Assembly: GCA_051747385.1 (NCBI GenBank)
Contig: JBNJGB010000010.1
Span: forward strand, 124,001-188,000
DNA: 64,000 nt
From: JBNJGB01 sp051747385
GTDB lineage: Bacteria; Myxococcota_A; UBA9042; PHBI01; JACKFB01
Reading direction: 5' to 3'
Shown: positions 6,955 to 17,002 of the stretch, piece after piece
Layout: the number at the start of each line of letters is the position of its first letter
Position numbering within the stretch: position 1 is the stretch's first letter
Notes under the pieces: model-generated
The model's database searches: none
What the model was told of the DNA's origin: nothing
What the model saw: the letters and a program-made list of their open reading frames with translations, nothing else
Translations under genes and position numbers: made by a program

Positions 6955-9281
6955 TACAAGTCGGTGAGGTTGAGCCCCGCGGTGTAGCCGTAGGAGACGT
7001 CCCTGTCGTAGCCGTACGCGACGACGCCCACCGGGTGGGTCGCCTGGATGCGGTGGATCCCGTCGGTGACCTCGAGGCGCGCGACCTTGTAACCGGAGTC
7101 GGGGATGGCCTGGAAGTTCCCGCTGGGGAGGTCGACCCCGTCGAACGTCACGGTCGCCTCGGTGGGGGCCAACACGTTGACGTAGTCGTTCTGGTATTTG
7201 TTCGGAGACAGGAAGACGTAGCTCTTTCTGAACTGCCCGACCGGCGCCATGGTGACGAGGGCCGGGTCGCCGATGGCCTGGCAGTAGCACTGATCCACGT
7301 CGAAGCAGGCGCAGGTGTGGCCGTTCGGGCATCCCTGGGGGGTCCCCTCGACCGCGCACGTCGGCGGCACGCACCCCTCCTGGCCGTTCGACAACAGCTC
7401 GCAGGAGTAGCCCGGGTGGCAGTCCTGGTCGACGGCGCAGGAGCCCAGCACCTCCGTCACGAGGACCTCCCCGGAGCTGGCGAGCACCTGCACCAGGGTC
7501 ACGGGCTCGTCGGACTGCACCTCGAAGTCCTCCTTGCTCGACAGCTCGTAGAACTCGCCCCGGTCCAGGGTCTGGGGCGGGGCCACCTCCGGCGAGAACG
7601 TCACCTGGGTCCCGTCCTCCGAGGCGAGGATGCGCCAGTAGTCGCTCTCCACGCCGCGCGGGTGGGACTTCGAGGCCAGAAAGCGGGTGCCCCACGTGTT
7701 CACGGGGAACATCTGCTGCTCCAGGTGGTCCGCGCAGCACCGGTCCGAGGAGACCGAGGCCTCGTGGCCGCTGAAGACGGCGACCGGTCCGTCGGCGGTG
7801 ACCACCGTCCCGGTGAGATCCCCGCCCTCCTCGTCGCTCTTGACGTTCAGCACCTGATACGGGCCGAGGGTGTACGTGTACGCCTGCCCCGGCTGCATGA
7901 CCTCCAGCCCGTCGCCGGTCAGGGTGCGGGCGGTGGGCTCGATGGTGACCTGCGTGTCCGGCTCCGGCGCCACGACCGTGACGGTCCCGCGATAGGGCAG
8001 GACGCAGACCCGGCTCCCCGTACCCGAACCGTCGTCCTCGCAGTGGGCGCCGTCCATGCCCTCCCCCTGGCACACGGTCTCGCAGGTCTCCTGCGGACCC
8101 GGCTCCGGCCCGCCTCCCACGAACTGTGCGCGGCTCACGGCCAGGTACTCCGTGCCGTAGGTGTGCGCGGGGATGAGCAGGGACGCGTCGTTGGAGAACA
8201 CGTCCACGTTGTCCAGCGGGTTGAACTGGTAGGCGATGATGGGCGACGTGGACTGGATGCGGAACGCCCCGTAGCCGATCCCGGCGCCCGCCGGGTGGCG
8301 CTGGGGAAGCTGGAGGATCTCCAACTCTCCGGGCGCCACGGTCTCCTCGGCGACCTGCTCCGGGCTCATGTCCGGGCCGTCCCTCACGGTGATGGTCACG
8401 GTCGAGGGGTTGTCCGACAGGTTGGAGACGATGACCGCGAAGGGCCCCTCCTGCGCCGCGTAGTGGTTGTCCAGGTCCACGGCCCAGTAGTCGCAGCCCG
8501 TGTTCGACTTGGCTTTGAGGTCGGCGGAGCACGGCGACAGGCACGCGCCGGCGGAGCAGGCCTGCCCGGAGACGGCACAGTCCTCGGCCACCTCCCACGC
8601 GCCCTCCAGGGAGCAGACCTCCGCCACCTGCCCGGTGCAGCGGCGGTTTCCGGGGAAGCACTCCACGCACCGGCCCTGGACGCAGACATCCTCCCCCGTG
8701 CAGGGCTCGCCCGCCTCGTAGGTCTCGCCCTCGGCGTCGCAGACCATGACCTCCCGATCGCCCTTGCAGACGCGCTTGCCCGGCTCGCACCCCTGGCATT
8801 CGCCGCCCACGCAGTCGCCGCCCACGCAGAAGAAGGGCTCCCAGGACGTGCCGTCCTCGGCGCACGTGAGCCGGGTCCTGCCGTCGCACTGCGTGTCGCC
8901 CGGCGTACAGGTCGAGGAGACGCACGACCCGTTCGTGCACGACTCGTCGTCCGCGCAGTGCCCTCCCTCGAGACACTCGAAGCAGAAGCCGGTGACGCCG
9001 CAGTACGGCGTGGGCGCCTCGCAGTCCCCGTCGCCGTCGCACGGGGTCAGTCCGTTGTCCACGTCGGAGCCGGGAGATTGGCCGTCCGGTCCAGGCCCCG
9101 TGGCACCGTCCTCCTCGCCGCCCGACCCCGCGTCCACGTCCGGGACGACGAAGCCGCCCTCGTCGCTGATGGGCGTCGTCGGGCCCGGGCCGGCGGGGCC
9201 CCCTCCACCGGGTGACGAGCACGCCGCGCTCCCGAGTCCGGCCACCACGACCGTCACGAGCGCGAGCCTGGTCGAATACAT
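6954..9281 (-). CDS. IgGFc-binding-like Cys-rich surface lipoprotein
   Basis: A 775-residue lipoprotein (lipobox ending Cys21). A Gly/Pro/Asp linker leads to a Cys-rich region (residues about 80-270) with repeated short disulfide modules of the C-x-GDREVMVC or C-x-GQVAEVC kind. The large C-terminal region has the repeated pattern of the IgGFc-binding N-terminal domain: AYQFNPLDNVDVFSNDASLL, VTADGPVAVFSGHE, CCADHLEQQMFPVNTWGTRF and HPVGVVAYGYDRDVSYGY. Bacterial members are large surface proteins found mainly in Myxococcota and relatives; their ligand is unknown. The name should not be read as real antibody binding. It sits next to another small Cys-rich lipoprotein gene on the same strand. Confidence 0.8.
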   Translation of the reverse strand: MYSTRLALVTVVVAGLGSAACSSPGGGGPAGPGPTTPISDEGGFVVPDVDAGSGGEEDGATGPGPDGQSPGSDVDNGLTPCDGDGDCEAPTPYCGVTGFCFECLEGGHCADDESCTNGSCVSSTCTPGDTQCDGRTRLTCAEDGTSWEPFFCVGGDCVGGECQGCEPGKRVCKGDREVMVCDAEGETYEAGEPCTGEDVCVQGRCVECFPGNRRCTGQVAEVCSLEGAWEVAEDCAVSGQACSAGACLSPCSADLKAKSNTGCDYWAVDLDNHYAAQEGPFAVIVSNLSDNPSTVTITVRDGPDMSPEQVAEETVAPGELEILQLPQRHPAGAGIGYGAFRIQSTSPIIAYQFNPLDNVDVFSNDASLLIPAHTYGTEYLAVSRAQFVGGGPEPGPQETCETVCQGEGMDGAHCEDDGSGTGSRVCVLPYRGTVTVVAPEPDTQVTIEPTARTLTGDGLEVMQPGQAYTYTLGPYQVLNVKSDEEGGDLTGTVVTADGPVAVFSGHEASVSSDRCCADHLEQQMFPVNTWGTRFLASKSHPRGVESDYWRILASEDGTQVTFSPEVAPPQTLDRGEFYELSSKEDFEVQSDEPVTLVQVLASSGEVLVTEVLGSCAVDQDCHPGYSCELLSNGQEGCVPPTCAVEGTPQGCPNGHTCACFDVDQCYCQAIGDPALVTMAPVGQFRKSYVFLSPNKYQNDYVNVLAPTEATVTFDGVDLPSGNFQAIPDSGYKVARLEVTDGIHRIQATHPVGVVAYGYDRDVSYGYTAGLNLTDL

Positions 9282-9370
9282 GAGGCCCCCTCCACATCGT
9301 TCGAGGCAACCGGACTCGATTAGCACCCGGCGAGGCGCGAGGTCGAGCTCCTCCTCCAGGCTACGCCCGT

Positions 9371-9778
9371 TCAGGGGCAGCCGTCTCCCCCGGAGGCACA
9401 CCCGCGGTCCTCGTCGGCGCAGTCCACCAGACCATCCCCGTCGTCGTCGAGGCCGTCCCCGCACGCCGCCTCGATCCCGTCGGGCGCGCAGGCGGCGACC
9501 GTACACGGATCGCCGTCGTCGCAGTCCTTCGGATCGAAGGTGCACGCCCAGTCGGCCTCGCACGTCGCGCCGATGCACGCGTCGGCGGCCTCCTCGCAGG
9601 GTTCGACCGGCTCGGCACACGCCCCCTCGACGCAGGCCACCTGGGCGCACGGAGCGTCGCCGGCGCAGTCGGCGTCCCGCGCGTCGGACGCCTCCGTGTC
9701 TTCGGTCGCTCCGCCTCCGCCGTCTCCGCAGCCGACGGCCAGGATCGGGATCGCCAGGGCCAAGCGCCTCATCGCCAC
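9371..9778 (-). CDS. Small Cys-rich, Asp-rich lipoprotein
   Basis: A 135-residue product with a short type II signal (LAVGC, Cys17). The mature part is built of closely spaced cysteines and acidic residues, such as CEEAADACIGATCEADWACT and a C-terminal DGLDDDGDGLVDCADED. That last stretch resembles the calcium-binding Asp-rich repeats common in myxobacterial surface proteins. The first in-frame ATG is at 9778; ATG 9772 is an alternative. It lies 90 bp upstream of the IgGFc-like lipoprotein gene on the same strand and may be co-transcribed with it. Confidence 0.7.
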   Translation of the reverse strand: MAMRRLALAIPILAVGCGDGGGGATEDTEASDARDADCAGDAPCAQVACVEGACAEPVEPCEEAADACIGATCEADWACTFDPKDCDDGDPCTVAACAPDGIEAACGDGLDDDGDGLVDCADEDRGCASGGDGCP

Positions 9779-9794
9779 CTCGGGGGCATGGGCG

Positions 9795-9805
9795 GGCCCT
9801 GCGCC
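9795..9805. repeat. Direct repeat left of element E
   Basis: GGCCCTGCGCC, repeated exactly at 10046-10056, brackets the element at 9806-10045. Confidence 0.65.
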
Positions 9806-10045
9806 TGTCGATCATACACATCTCGGCAAGCCGGCCTCGTTCCCTTGCCCTTGCCCTTGCCCGTGCCCGTGCCTGAAAGAGCGGCTCCGGCGGGGATATC
9901 CGCTGCGCGGGCGGGGACGCCCGCGGTCCCGGGCGCCGGTCGCGTTCCCTGGGACGGCGGGCTTCCAGCCCGCCAGACGTGGAGTGGCTCTGCGCCGACC
10001 ACGACCACGTCTCGCCGGCGCTCGGCGACTTGTGAACAATTGACA
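9806..10045. mobile_element. MITE-like element E with hexamer array
   Basis: 240 bp of non-coding DNA bracketed by a perfect 11-bp direct repeat. Its ends are imperfect inverted repeats: TGTCGATCATACACATCTCG and, on the other strand, TGTCAATTGTTCACAAGTCG, with about 18 of 26 positions matching when extended. Inside are five CTTGCC/CGTGCC hexamers (9844-9873). Next to them is a block with a close counterpart at 34574-34605 (around GCGGCTCCGG). There is also a perfect 8-bp hairpin of the GGCGGGCT type (9956-9974) and a CGACCACGACCACGT motif also seen near 6045. The element fills most of the gap between the genes ending at 9778 and starting at 10205; the remainder shows nothing recognisable. Confidence 0.65.
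9844..9873 (-). repeat. GGCAAG/GGCACG hexamer array in element E
   Basis: Five tandem hexamers: three CTTGCC followed by two CGTGCC on the + strand. Confidence 0.85.
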
Positions 10046-10056
10046 GGCCCTGCGCC
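10046..10056. repeat. Direct repeat right of element E
   Basis: GGCCCTGCGCC, identical to 9795-9805. Confidence 0.65.
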
Positions 10057-10204
10057 CGCCCCCGCGGAGTCTACACGAAGGCACCTCGGGCCCACGACCG
10101 GCGCCGATCACCACGCCCGGTTTTCTGGACAGCCCCCGGGCGCCGTCCCATCGTCGGAGCCCGCGTCCAGGACACGACGCACGCGTCCACTCCAGGAGGC
10201 TCCC

Positions 10205-10636
10205 ATGAGCGCCGCCCTGCCCGAACACGACCGCCCGGATCGCCAGGACCCGCACGGGAACGTCCGGCGCCTGGCCTCCGTCGCGCCCGCGGCGGACGCC
10301 GGCGAGTCCCGCCGGGACGACGAGCGGGACGCCCTCCGCGATCAGCTCGTGCACCTGGCCCGTCACTACGCCGCCGACGTGAGCCGCCTCCACCGGGCCC
10401 TGGACCGGGCCCGGACCGACGAGGCGCGCGCCCGCACCGAGCGGCTCCGGGCGGAGCGGACCGCCGAGGCGATCCGGACCGAGCGTGATCGGCTTCGGGA
10501 GGAGGCGGCCCTCCTGCGCGACGCCCTGGAGCAGGAGCGGGCGCGCCGGGAGATCCTCCGCGAAGCGGCGGAGATGCCCTGGTGGGCGGTCAGACGGCGC
10601 CGCGAGCTGCTGCGCGCGACGGGGCATCGCCCCTGA
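10205..10636 (+). CDS. Small coiled-coil protein, unknown function
   Basis: A 143-residue soluble protein starting at an ATG with a good AGGAGG site nine bases upstream. After a polar N-terminus of about 35 residues it is one long Arg/Glu/Ala-rich helix (residues 40-125) with heptad spacing, so a coiled coil is likely. There is no signal peptide or membrane segment. I recognise no family. Its stop codon overlaps the left end of the element at 10635-10814, so the original C-terminus may have been altered by that insertion. Confidence 0.6.
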   Translation: MSAALPEHDRPDRQDPHGNVRRLASVAPAADAGESRRDDERDALRDQLVHLARHYAADVSRLHRALDRARTDEARARTERLRAERTAEAIRTERDRLREEAALLRDALEQERARREILREAAEMPWWAVRRRRELLRATGHRP

Positions 10637-10814
10637 CCCAAATCCGCCGCCTGTTCCGGCATTCGCCCACCGATTCGGGCCCATCTGCGGCGTCACCGTC
10701 ACCGATTCGTGCTCGCAGTAGCTCGCTACGGCTCCGCGCGATTCGGCAACGTTTCCTTGCACCTGGACCCGCCTCGGCGCGCTCGGTGCTCGGCCCAGGC
10801 GGCGGCTTTGGGTC
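10635..10814. mobile_element. Inverted-repeat-bounded element B
   Basis: 180 bp bounded by 19-bp inverted repeats: GACCCAAATCCGCCGCCTG at 10635-10653 and its complement at 10796-10814, with one mismatch. The core (10691-10796) is closely matched, inverted, at 34467-34573. A 10-bp near-repeat (10618-10627 and 10816-10825, one mismatch) lies just outside but not flush with both ends. There is no coding capacity. It occupies almost all of the gap before the gene at 10892. Confidence 0.55.
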
Positions 10815-10891
10815 TGACGGGTCATGGCGGGGTCGCTCCGGACCCGCTATCATCGCGGGGGCACACCCGACGCACGGAGACGCTCCCCCGC

Positions 10892-12856
10892 GTGAGTCCC
10901 TTCGACCCCACCGTCCTGCGGAAGACCCTCGAGCGATTCGGCTATCGGATCGCCATCCGCCGGGACGGCTGGACGGAGTGCCTGGTCTCGCGGGACGCCG
11001 AGCGCTGGGTCGGCCACGGGGTGGACCTCGACGAGGCCCTGCAGGACGCGGTGCGCGCCATGTTCCCGTCGGCCCTGGGCCGCGAGCTGCTGGCCCGCGC
11101 GGTCGAGGACACCGTCCGCACCACCGGGAGGGTGCGCGAGGAGCCCGCGCCGAGGTCGCGCCCGGAGGCGCGAAGCCCCTCCGTTCCCACGCCTGCGCCG
11201 AGACCAGAGCCGCCCCCCGTCCCCACCGAGGAGCCGCCCGCGGCGCGGGCGCAGACCGAGGCCGAGGGGACGTCGGCGACCGAGCGCGCAGGGGAGCCGA
11301 CGGACGAAGAGGAGGCCCGCGAGGAGGTCCCGGAGGAGGCGCCCGCGGCCATCCCGCCGGGGCCGCCGGTGGGCGAGGCCCTCGAGGAGCTCTCCCTGCT
11401 GCGGCGGCGTGTCGACGACGCCCGGGGGGAGCTGGCCATGATGGCGCCGGAGCTGCAGCGGCTGCACATCCTGGCGTGGATCTGCCGCGCCCGGGCCATC
11501 CAGGAGCGCCACCCCCACGACATGGCGGTGGAGCGCGCCGCGGGCGACATCGCCCGGACCCTGGGCGCGCTGGGGAAGATCTGGTGGCCCGGCTCCGTGA
11601 AGGCGCTCCAACTCCGGGCGACGCCCCTGGACGCCGGCGCGGAGCTGGGCCTCGAGGGCGGCGGACGGCTCCACGACTGGCTGGAGGCCGCGGAGAAGGC
11701 GGAAGCCGTGCTCGCCGACAAGCTGGACGAGACGGACACCGGCACGGTGGACGAGTACGGATGGTCCGACCGCGGGGCGCTCAACCCGGCGCCCAATCGG
11801 CCGGACGACCTCCTGCGCGAGGTGCGCGGCGGCCTCGCCCGACAGCACGGTCCGCTGAGCCGGGCGCCCCGGAAGGAGGCGCGCGATCGCCTCCGCAGGG
11901 CGCTCCCGGCGGACGTGAAGCAGCTGGCGGACTGGGCCCGGAAGCTGCGCTGGCTCCGGGGCCACACGGACGACTTCGAGACGTGGGGCGCCGCCATGGG
12001 GCGCCTCCGCTGGGCCGCCTATCACCTGCCGCGGGACCAGGGCGCGGAGGTGCGCGACCTGCTGGACCCGGCCTGGTGCCCGCCGCAGCCGTGGTCGGCG
12101 ACCCTGGGGCAGAACCCGCGGAAGAAGCGCAACCGCAAGCGCCGCGGGGAGCTCCTCCAGTCCCTGCCCGTGGGCAACGGCTCGCAGCCCGAGCCCGAGG
12201 ACCTGGCCGAGTGGCTGGGCGAGGCCTTCGATTTGGGCACGGAGCTCCCGAACCCCCGGATCTCGGGGCTCGTCTACCCGGTCCGCGACGCCGTCCTGCA
12301 GTTGGACAGCGGCCTGCTGCCGGAGGACTCCCGCCGGACGCGGAAGCGCCTGGCCGACCTGAAGAAGCGCCTCCAGGTGATGGGTGCCTCCGAGGCGGAC
12401 GCCATCCGGCGCGACGCGCGCCGCGAGCTGGAGCGGGAGCCCGACACGCCCGAACCCGAACCCGAGCCGCAGCCCGAGCCCGACAACGTCCCGGATCCGA
12501 TGGAGCGGATGACCCGCGAGGTCCGCAGGCACACCCGGGGCAAGAAGGCGCTGTTCGTCAGCAACCGGGAGGACCCGGCCCTGAAGGAGCGGATCGAGGA
12601 GATGCTGGGCCTGGATCTGACCTGGACGGTCATCGACCCGCGCCGGGTCCAGTCCAAGTGCGACTCCATCGAGCAGGGCTCCTTCGACTTCGTGCTGAGC
12701 GCCACGGGCTTTCAGGGGCACAACGTGGACGCCGTCCTCTACAAGGCGGCCAAGAACGCGGACACGCACTACGTCCGCGTCAACCGCGGCCGCCCCCACA
12801 TGTGCGTGCGCTCCCTCGCCCGGGAGCTGGGCCTGCGACACCCCAGCCGGGTCTGA
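10892..12856 (+). CDS. Large protein with DUF2325-like C-terminal domain
   Basis: A 654-residue product from a GTG at 10892, a start chosen because conserved-looking sequence begins there. Residues 1-70 form a small folded domain. Residues about 75-155 are a Pro/Glu-rich linker. Residues about 160-510 are helical and charged, with a basic KKRNRKRRGE stretch. After a (EP)n linker, the last 105 residues run from GKKALFVSNREDPALKERIE through FDFVLSATGFQGHNVDAVLY to the end. That layout resembles the DUF2325 Rossmann-like domain, whose members start with a strand-glycine pattern and end with a conserved Ser/Cys-containing tail. The function is unknown. There is no signal peptide, so it is cytoplasmic. 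Confidence 0.6.
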   Translation: MSPFDPTVLRKTLERFGYRIAIRRDGWTECLVSRDAERWVGHGVDLDEALQDAVRAMFPSALGRELLARAVEDTVRTTGRVREEPAPRSRPEARSPSVPTPAPRPEPPPVPTEEPPAARAQTEAEGTSATERAGEPTDEEEAREEVPEEAPAAIPPGPPVGEALEELSLLRRRVDDARGELAMMAPELQRLHILAWICRARAIQERHPHDMAVERAAGDIARTLGALGKIWWPGSVKALQLRATPLDAGAELGLEGGGRLHDWLEAAEKAEAVLADKLDETDTGTVDEYGWSDRGALNPAPNRPDDLLREVRGGLARQHGPLSRAPRKEARDRLRRALPADVKQLADWARKLRWLRGHTDDFETWGAAMGRLRWAAYHLPRDQGAEVRDLLDPAWCPPQPWSATLGQNPRKKRNRKRRGELLQSLPVGNGSQPEPEDLAEWLGEAFDLGTELPNPRISGLVYPVRDAVLQLDSGLLPEDSRRTRKRLADLKKRLQVMGASEADAIRRDARRELEREPDTPEPEPEPQPEPDNVPDPMERMTREVRRHTRGKKALFVSNREDPALKERIEEMLGLDLTWTVIDPRRVQSKCDSIEQGSFDFVLSATGFQGHNVDAVLYKAAKNADTHYVRVNRGRPHMCVRSLARELGLRHPSRV

Positions 12857-12890
12857 GCTCCCTCCGCGCCCCGTTCCGGCGGGCCGGCGG

Positions 12891-12926
12891 GCTCGCGCGA
12901 AGGCGCCAAGCCGCAAAGCCGCGGAG
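12891..12926. repeat. CGCCAAGCCGCAAAGCC-type intergenic repeat
   Basis: A short tract of alternating CCAAG / CAAAG units. It resembles those at 34339-34373 and 53075-53221 and repeats of this style in other bacterial genomes. Confidence 0.5.
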
Positions 12927-12993
12927 GACCCGGGGAAGATGTTGTTGGCCCGGCCCCACTGGGAGCAGACGACTCGGAGCGCCGCCGCAGGCC

Positions 12994-14061
12994 CTACCGC
13001 AGCGCCTCGATCAGGACCTCGTCGCCCAGCTCCTGCTGGACGAACTCCTTGAGGCGCTTCTTGATGCGGACCTCGAGCTGGCGCACGCGCTCCTTGGAGA
13101 CGCCGAACTCGTTGCCCAGGTCCTCGAGGCGCACGGGGTCCTCGGACTGGAGCCGCTGGTCCCAGATGGCCCGGTCGCGCTCGTCGAGGGTCTCCCGGAA
13201 CCGGGCGAAGACGTGCTCGAGCATCTCCTGGATCTCCCCGCCGCCCGCGGCGGCCTCGGGGCTCTCGAAGGTCGCCTCGTCGGCCAGGGCGTCCCCGCGG
13301 GTGCGGCCCTCCTCCTCGCCGTGCATGGGGACGTCCAGGCTCATGTGGCGCTGGTCCAGGATGGGGGCGAGCTCGTTCACGTCCTCGGGGTTCACGCCCA
13401 TCCGGTCGGCCAGGAGCTTCGGGGTGGGCTCGATGCCCTCCTGGCGGAGCTTCCGCCGCTCCCGGTCGAGGCGCCAGAACAGCTTCCGCGCCGCGCGGGA
13501 CCCGGCGTGGATCAGATGCTTGTTTTCCTGGATGAACGCCAGGATCCGCGCGCGGATCCAGAAGCGGGCGTAGGACGGGAACGGCACGCCCCGGTCCGCA
13601 TCGAACTTCCGGATGGCCTCGGCGAGTCCCAGGTTCCCCTCGGCGATGAGGTCCATGACGTCCGCCCACTGGCGGCGGAACTGGAAGGCGATCTTCACCA
13701 CCAGGCGCAGGTTCGACGCCACCAGCCGCGCCGCCGCCTCGCGGTCCCCGTGCTTCTGGAAGGCCTCCGCGAGCTCCGTCTGCTCCTCGATCGGGAGGAT
13801 CTCGACGTTCTTCAGGCGCGCCAGGTACACGTTCAGCGCCGAGAGCTTGTCCGGAAGCTGCCGCTGGGACAGGGCCGGCAGCCCCTTCACGGCCGCGCGC
13901 AGGACCTCGCCGGCCTCGTCGGACTCCGCCTCGTCGTCGCCTCCGTCCAGGTCGATGGCGTCGTCCAGCTCGGGCTCCAGGATGACCTCGTCACCCTCGA
14001 CGTGCGTCCCCTCCGCCGACCCGTCGTCGGGCGGGACCGTCTTCTTGCGTCGCTCGGACAT
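12994..14061 (-). CDS. rpoH: RNA polymerase sigma-32 factor (RpoH type)
   Basis: A 355-residue sigma-70-family protein. An acidic N-terminal extension of about 65 residues precedes region 1.2. Region 2 holds the core-binding and -10-melting helices (DLIAEGNLGLAEAIRKFD, FPSYARFWIRARI). The stretch ARKLFWRLDRERRKL matches the RpoH box that separates heat-shock sigma factors from housekeeping and stationary-phase types. Region 4 ends with the helix-turn-helix LEDLGNEFGVSKERVRQLEV. It directs RNA polymerase to heat-shock promoters. The gene is divergent from clpB, a classical target, which supports the call. The acidic extension is longer than in E. coli RpoH. Confidence 0.85.
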   Translation of the reverse strand: MSERRKKTVPPDDGSAEGTHVEGDEVILEPELDDAIDLDGGDDEAESDEAGEVLRAAVKGLPALSQRQLPDKLSALNVYLARLKNVEILPIEEQTELAEAFQKHGDREAAARLVASNLRLVVKIAFQFRRQWADVMDLIAEGNLGLAEAIRKFDADRGVPFPSYARFWIRARILAFIQENKHLIHAGSRAARKLFWRLDRERRKLRQEGIEPTPKLLADRMGVNPEDVNELAPILDQRHMSLDVPMHGEEEGRTRGDALADEATFESPEAAAGGGEIQEMLEHVFARFRETLDERDRAIWDQRLQSEDPVRLEDLGNEFGVSKERVRQLEVRIKKRLKEFVQQELGDEVLIEALR

Positions 14062-14273
14062 CGCGCACCTTGACAGCCTTCGAGGCGTGCTTCCACTCCC
14101 TCGTGACGGCCGGCGACAACCCGCCCCGATACACCGAGGGCAGCCTGTCTAGCGCACGGGCCGAGGGGAAGCAAGCCTGCCACCAGGCGGGCGCGGGGGT
14201 CGCCACGGCGCCTGGCTGCGGGCGGCGTCGACGATGACGTACGTCCGCCGAACGGCCACCAGGAGAGAGTTGC

Positions 14274-16901
<2,628 letters not shown>

Positions 16902-16921
16902 CCGCACACGGGTAGCCGCAC

Positions 16922-16953
16922 GGGCGCCCCTCGACCACGGCCGGGGGGCGCCC
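16922..16953. terminator. Hairpin between convergent clpB and the 17003 gene
   Basis: GGGCGCCCC (16922-16930) pairs with GGGGCGCCC (16945-16953) across a 14-base loop. There is no U tract. Its position between convergent genes suits a bidirectional terminator. Confidence 0.45.
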
Positions 16954-17002
16954 TGCCGCGCACGCTCCCCGCGCCGCCTGATCCCCGCGCCGCCGCCCGC
17001 CC

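Noticed and set aside
10582..14073. Long + strand frame running through the element at 10.6 kb and the reverse of rpoH
   Set aside because: It overlaps two well-supported genes in other frames and has only low-complexity composition.
14062..14273. Sigma-32 promoter or CIRCE operator between rpoH and clpB
   Set aside because: A CTTGAC-like hexamer is present but no partner box at proper distance; no inverted repeat of the CIRCE kind is seen.
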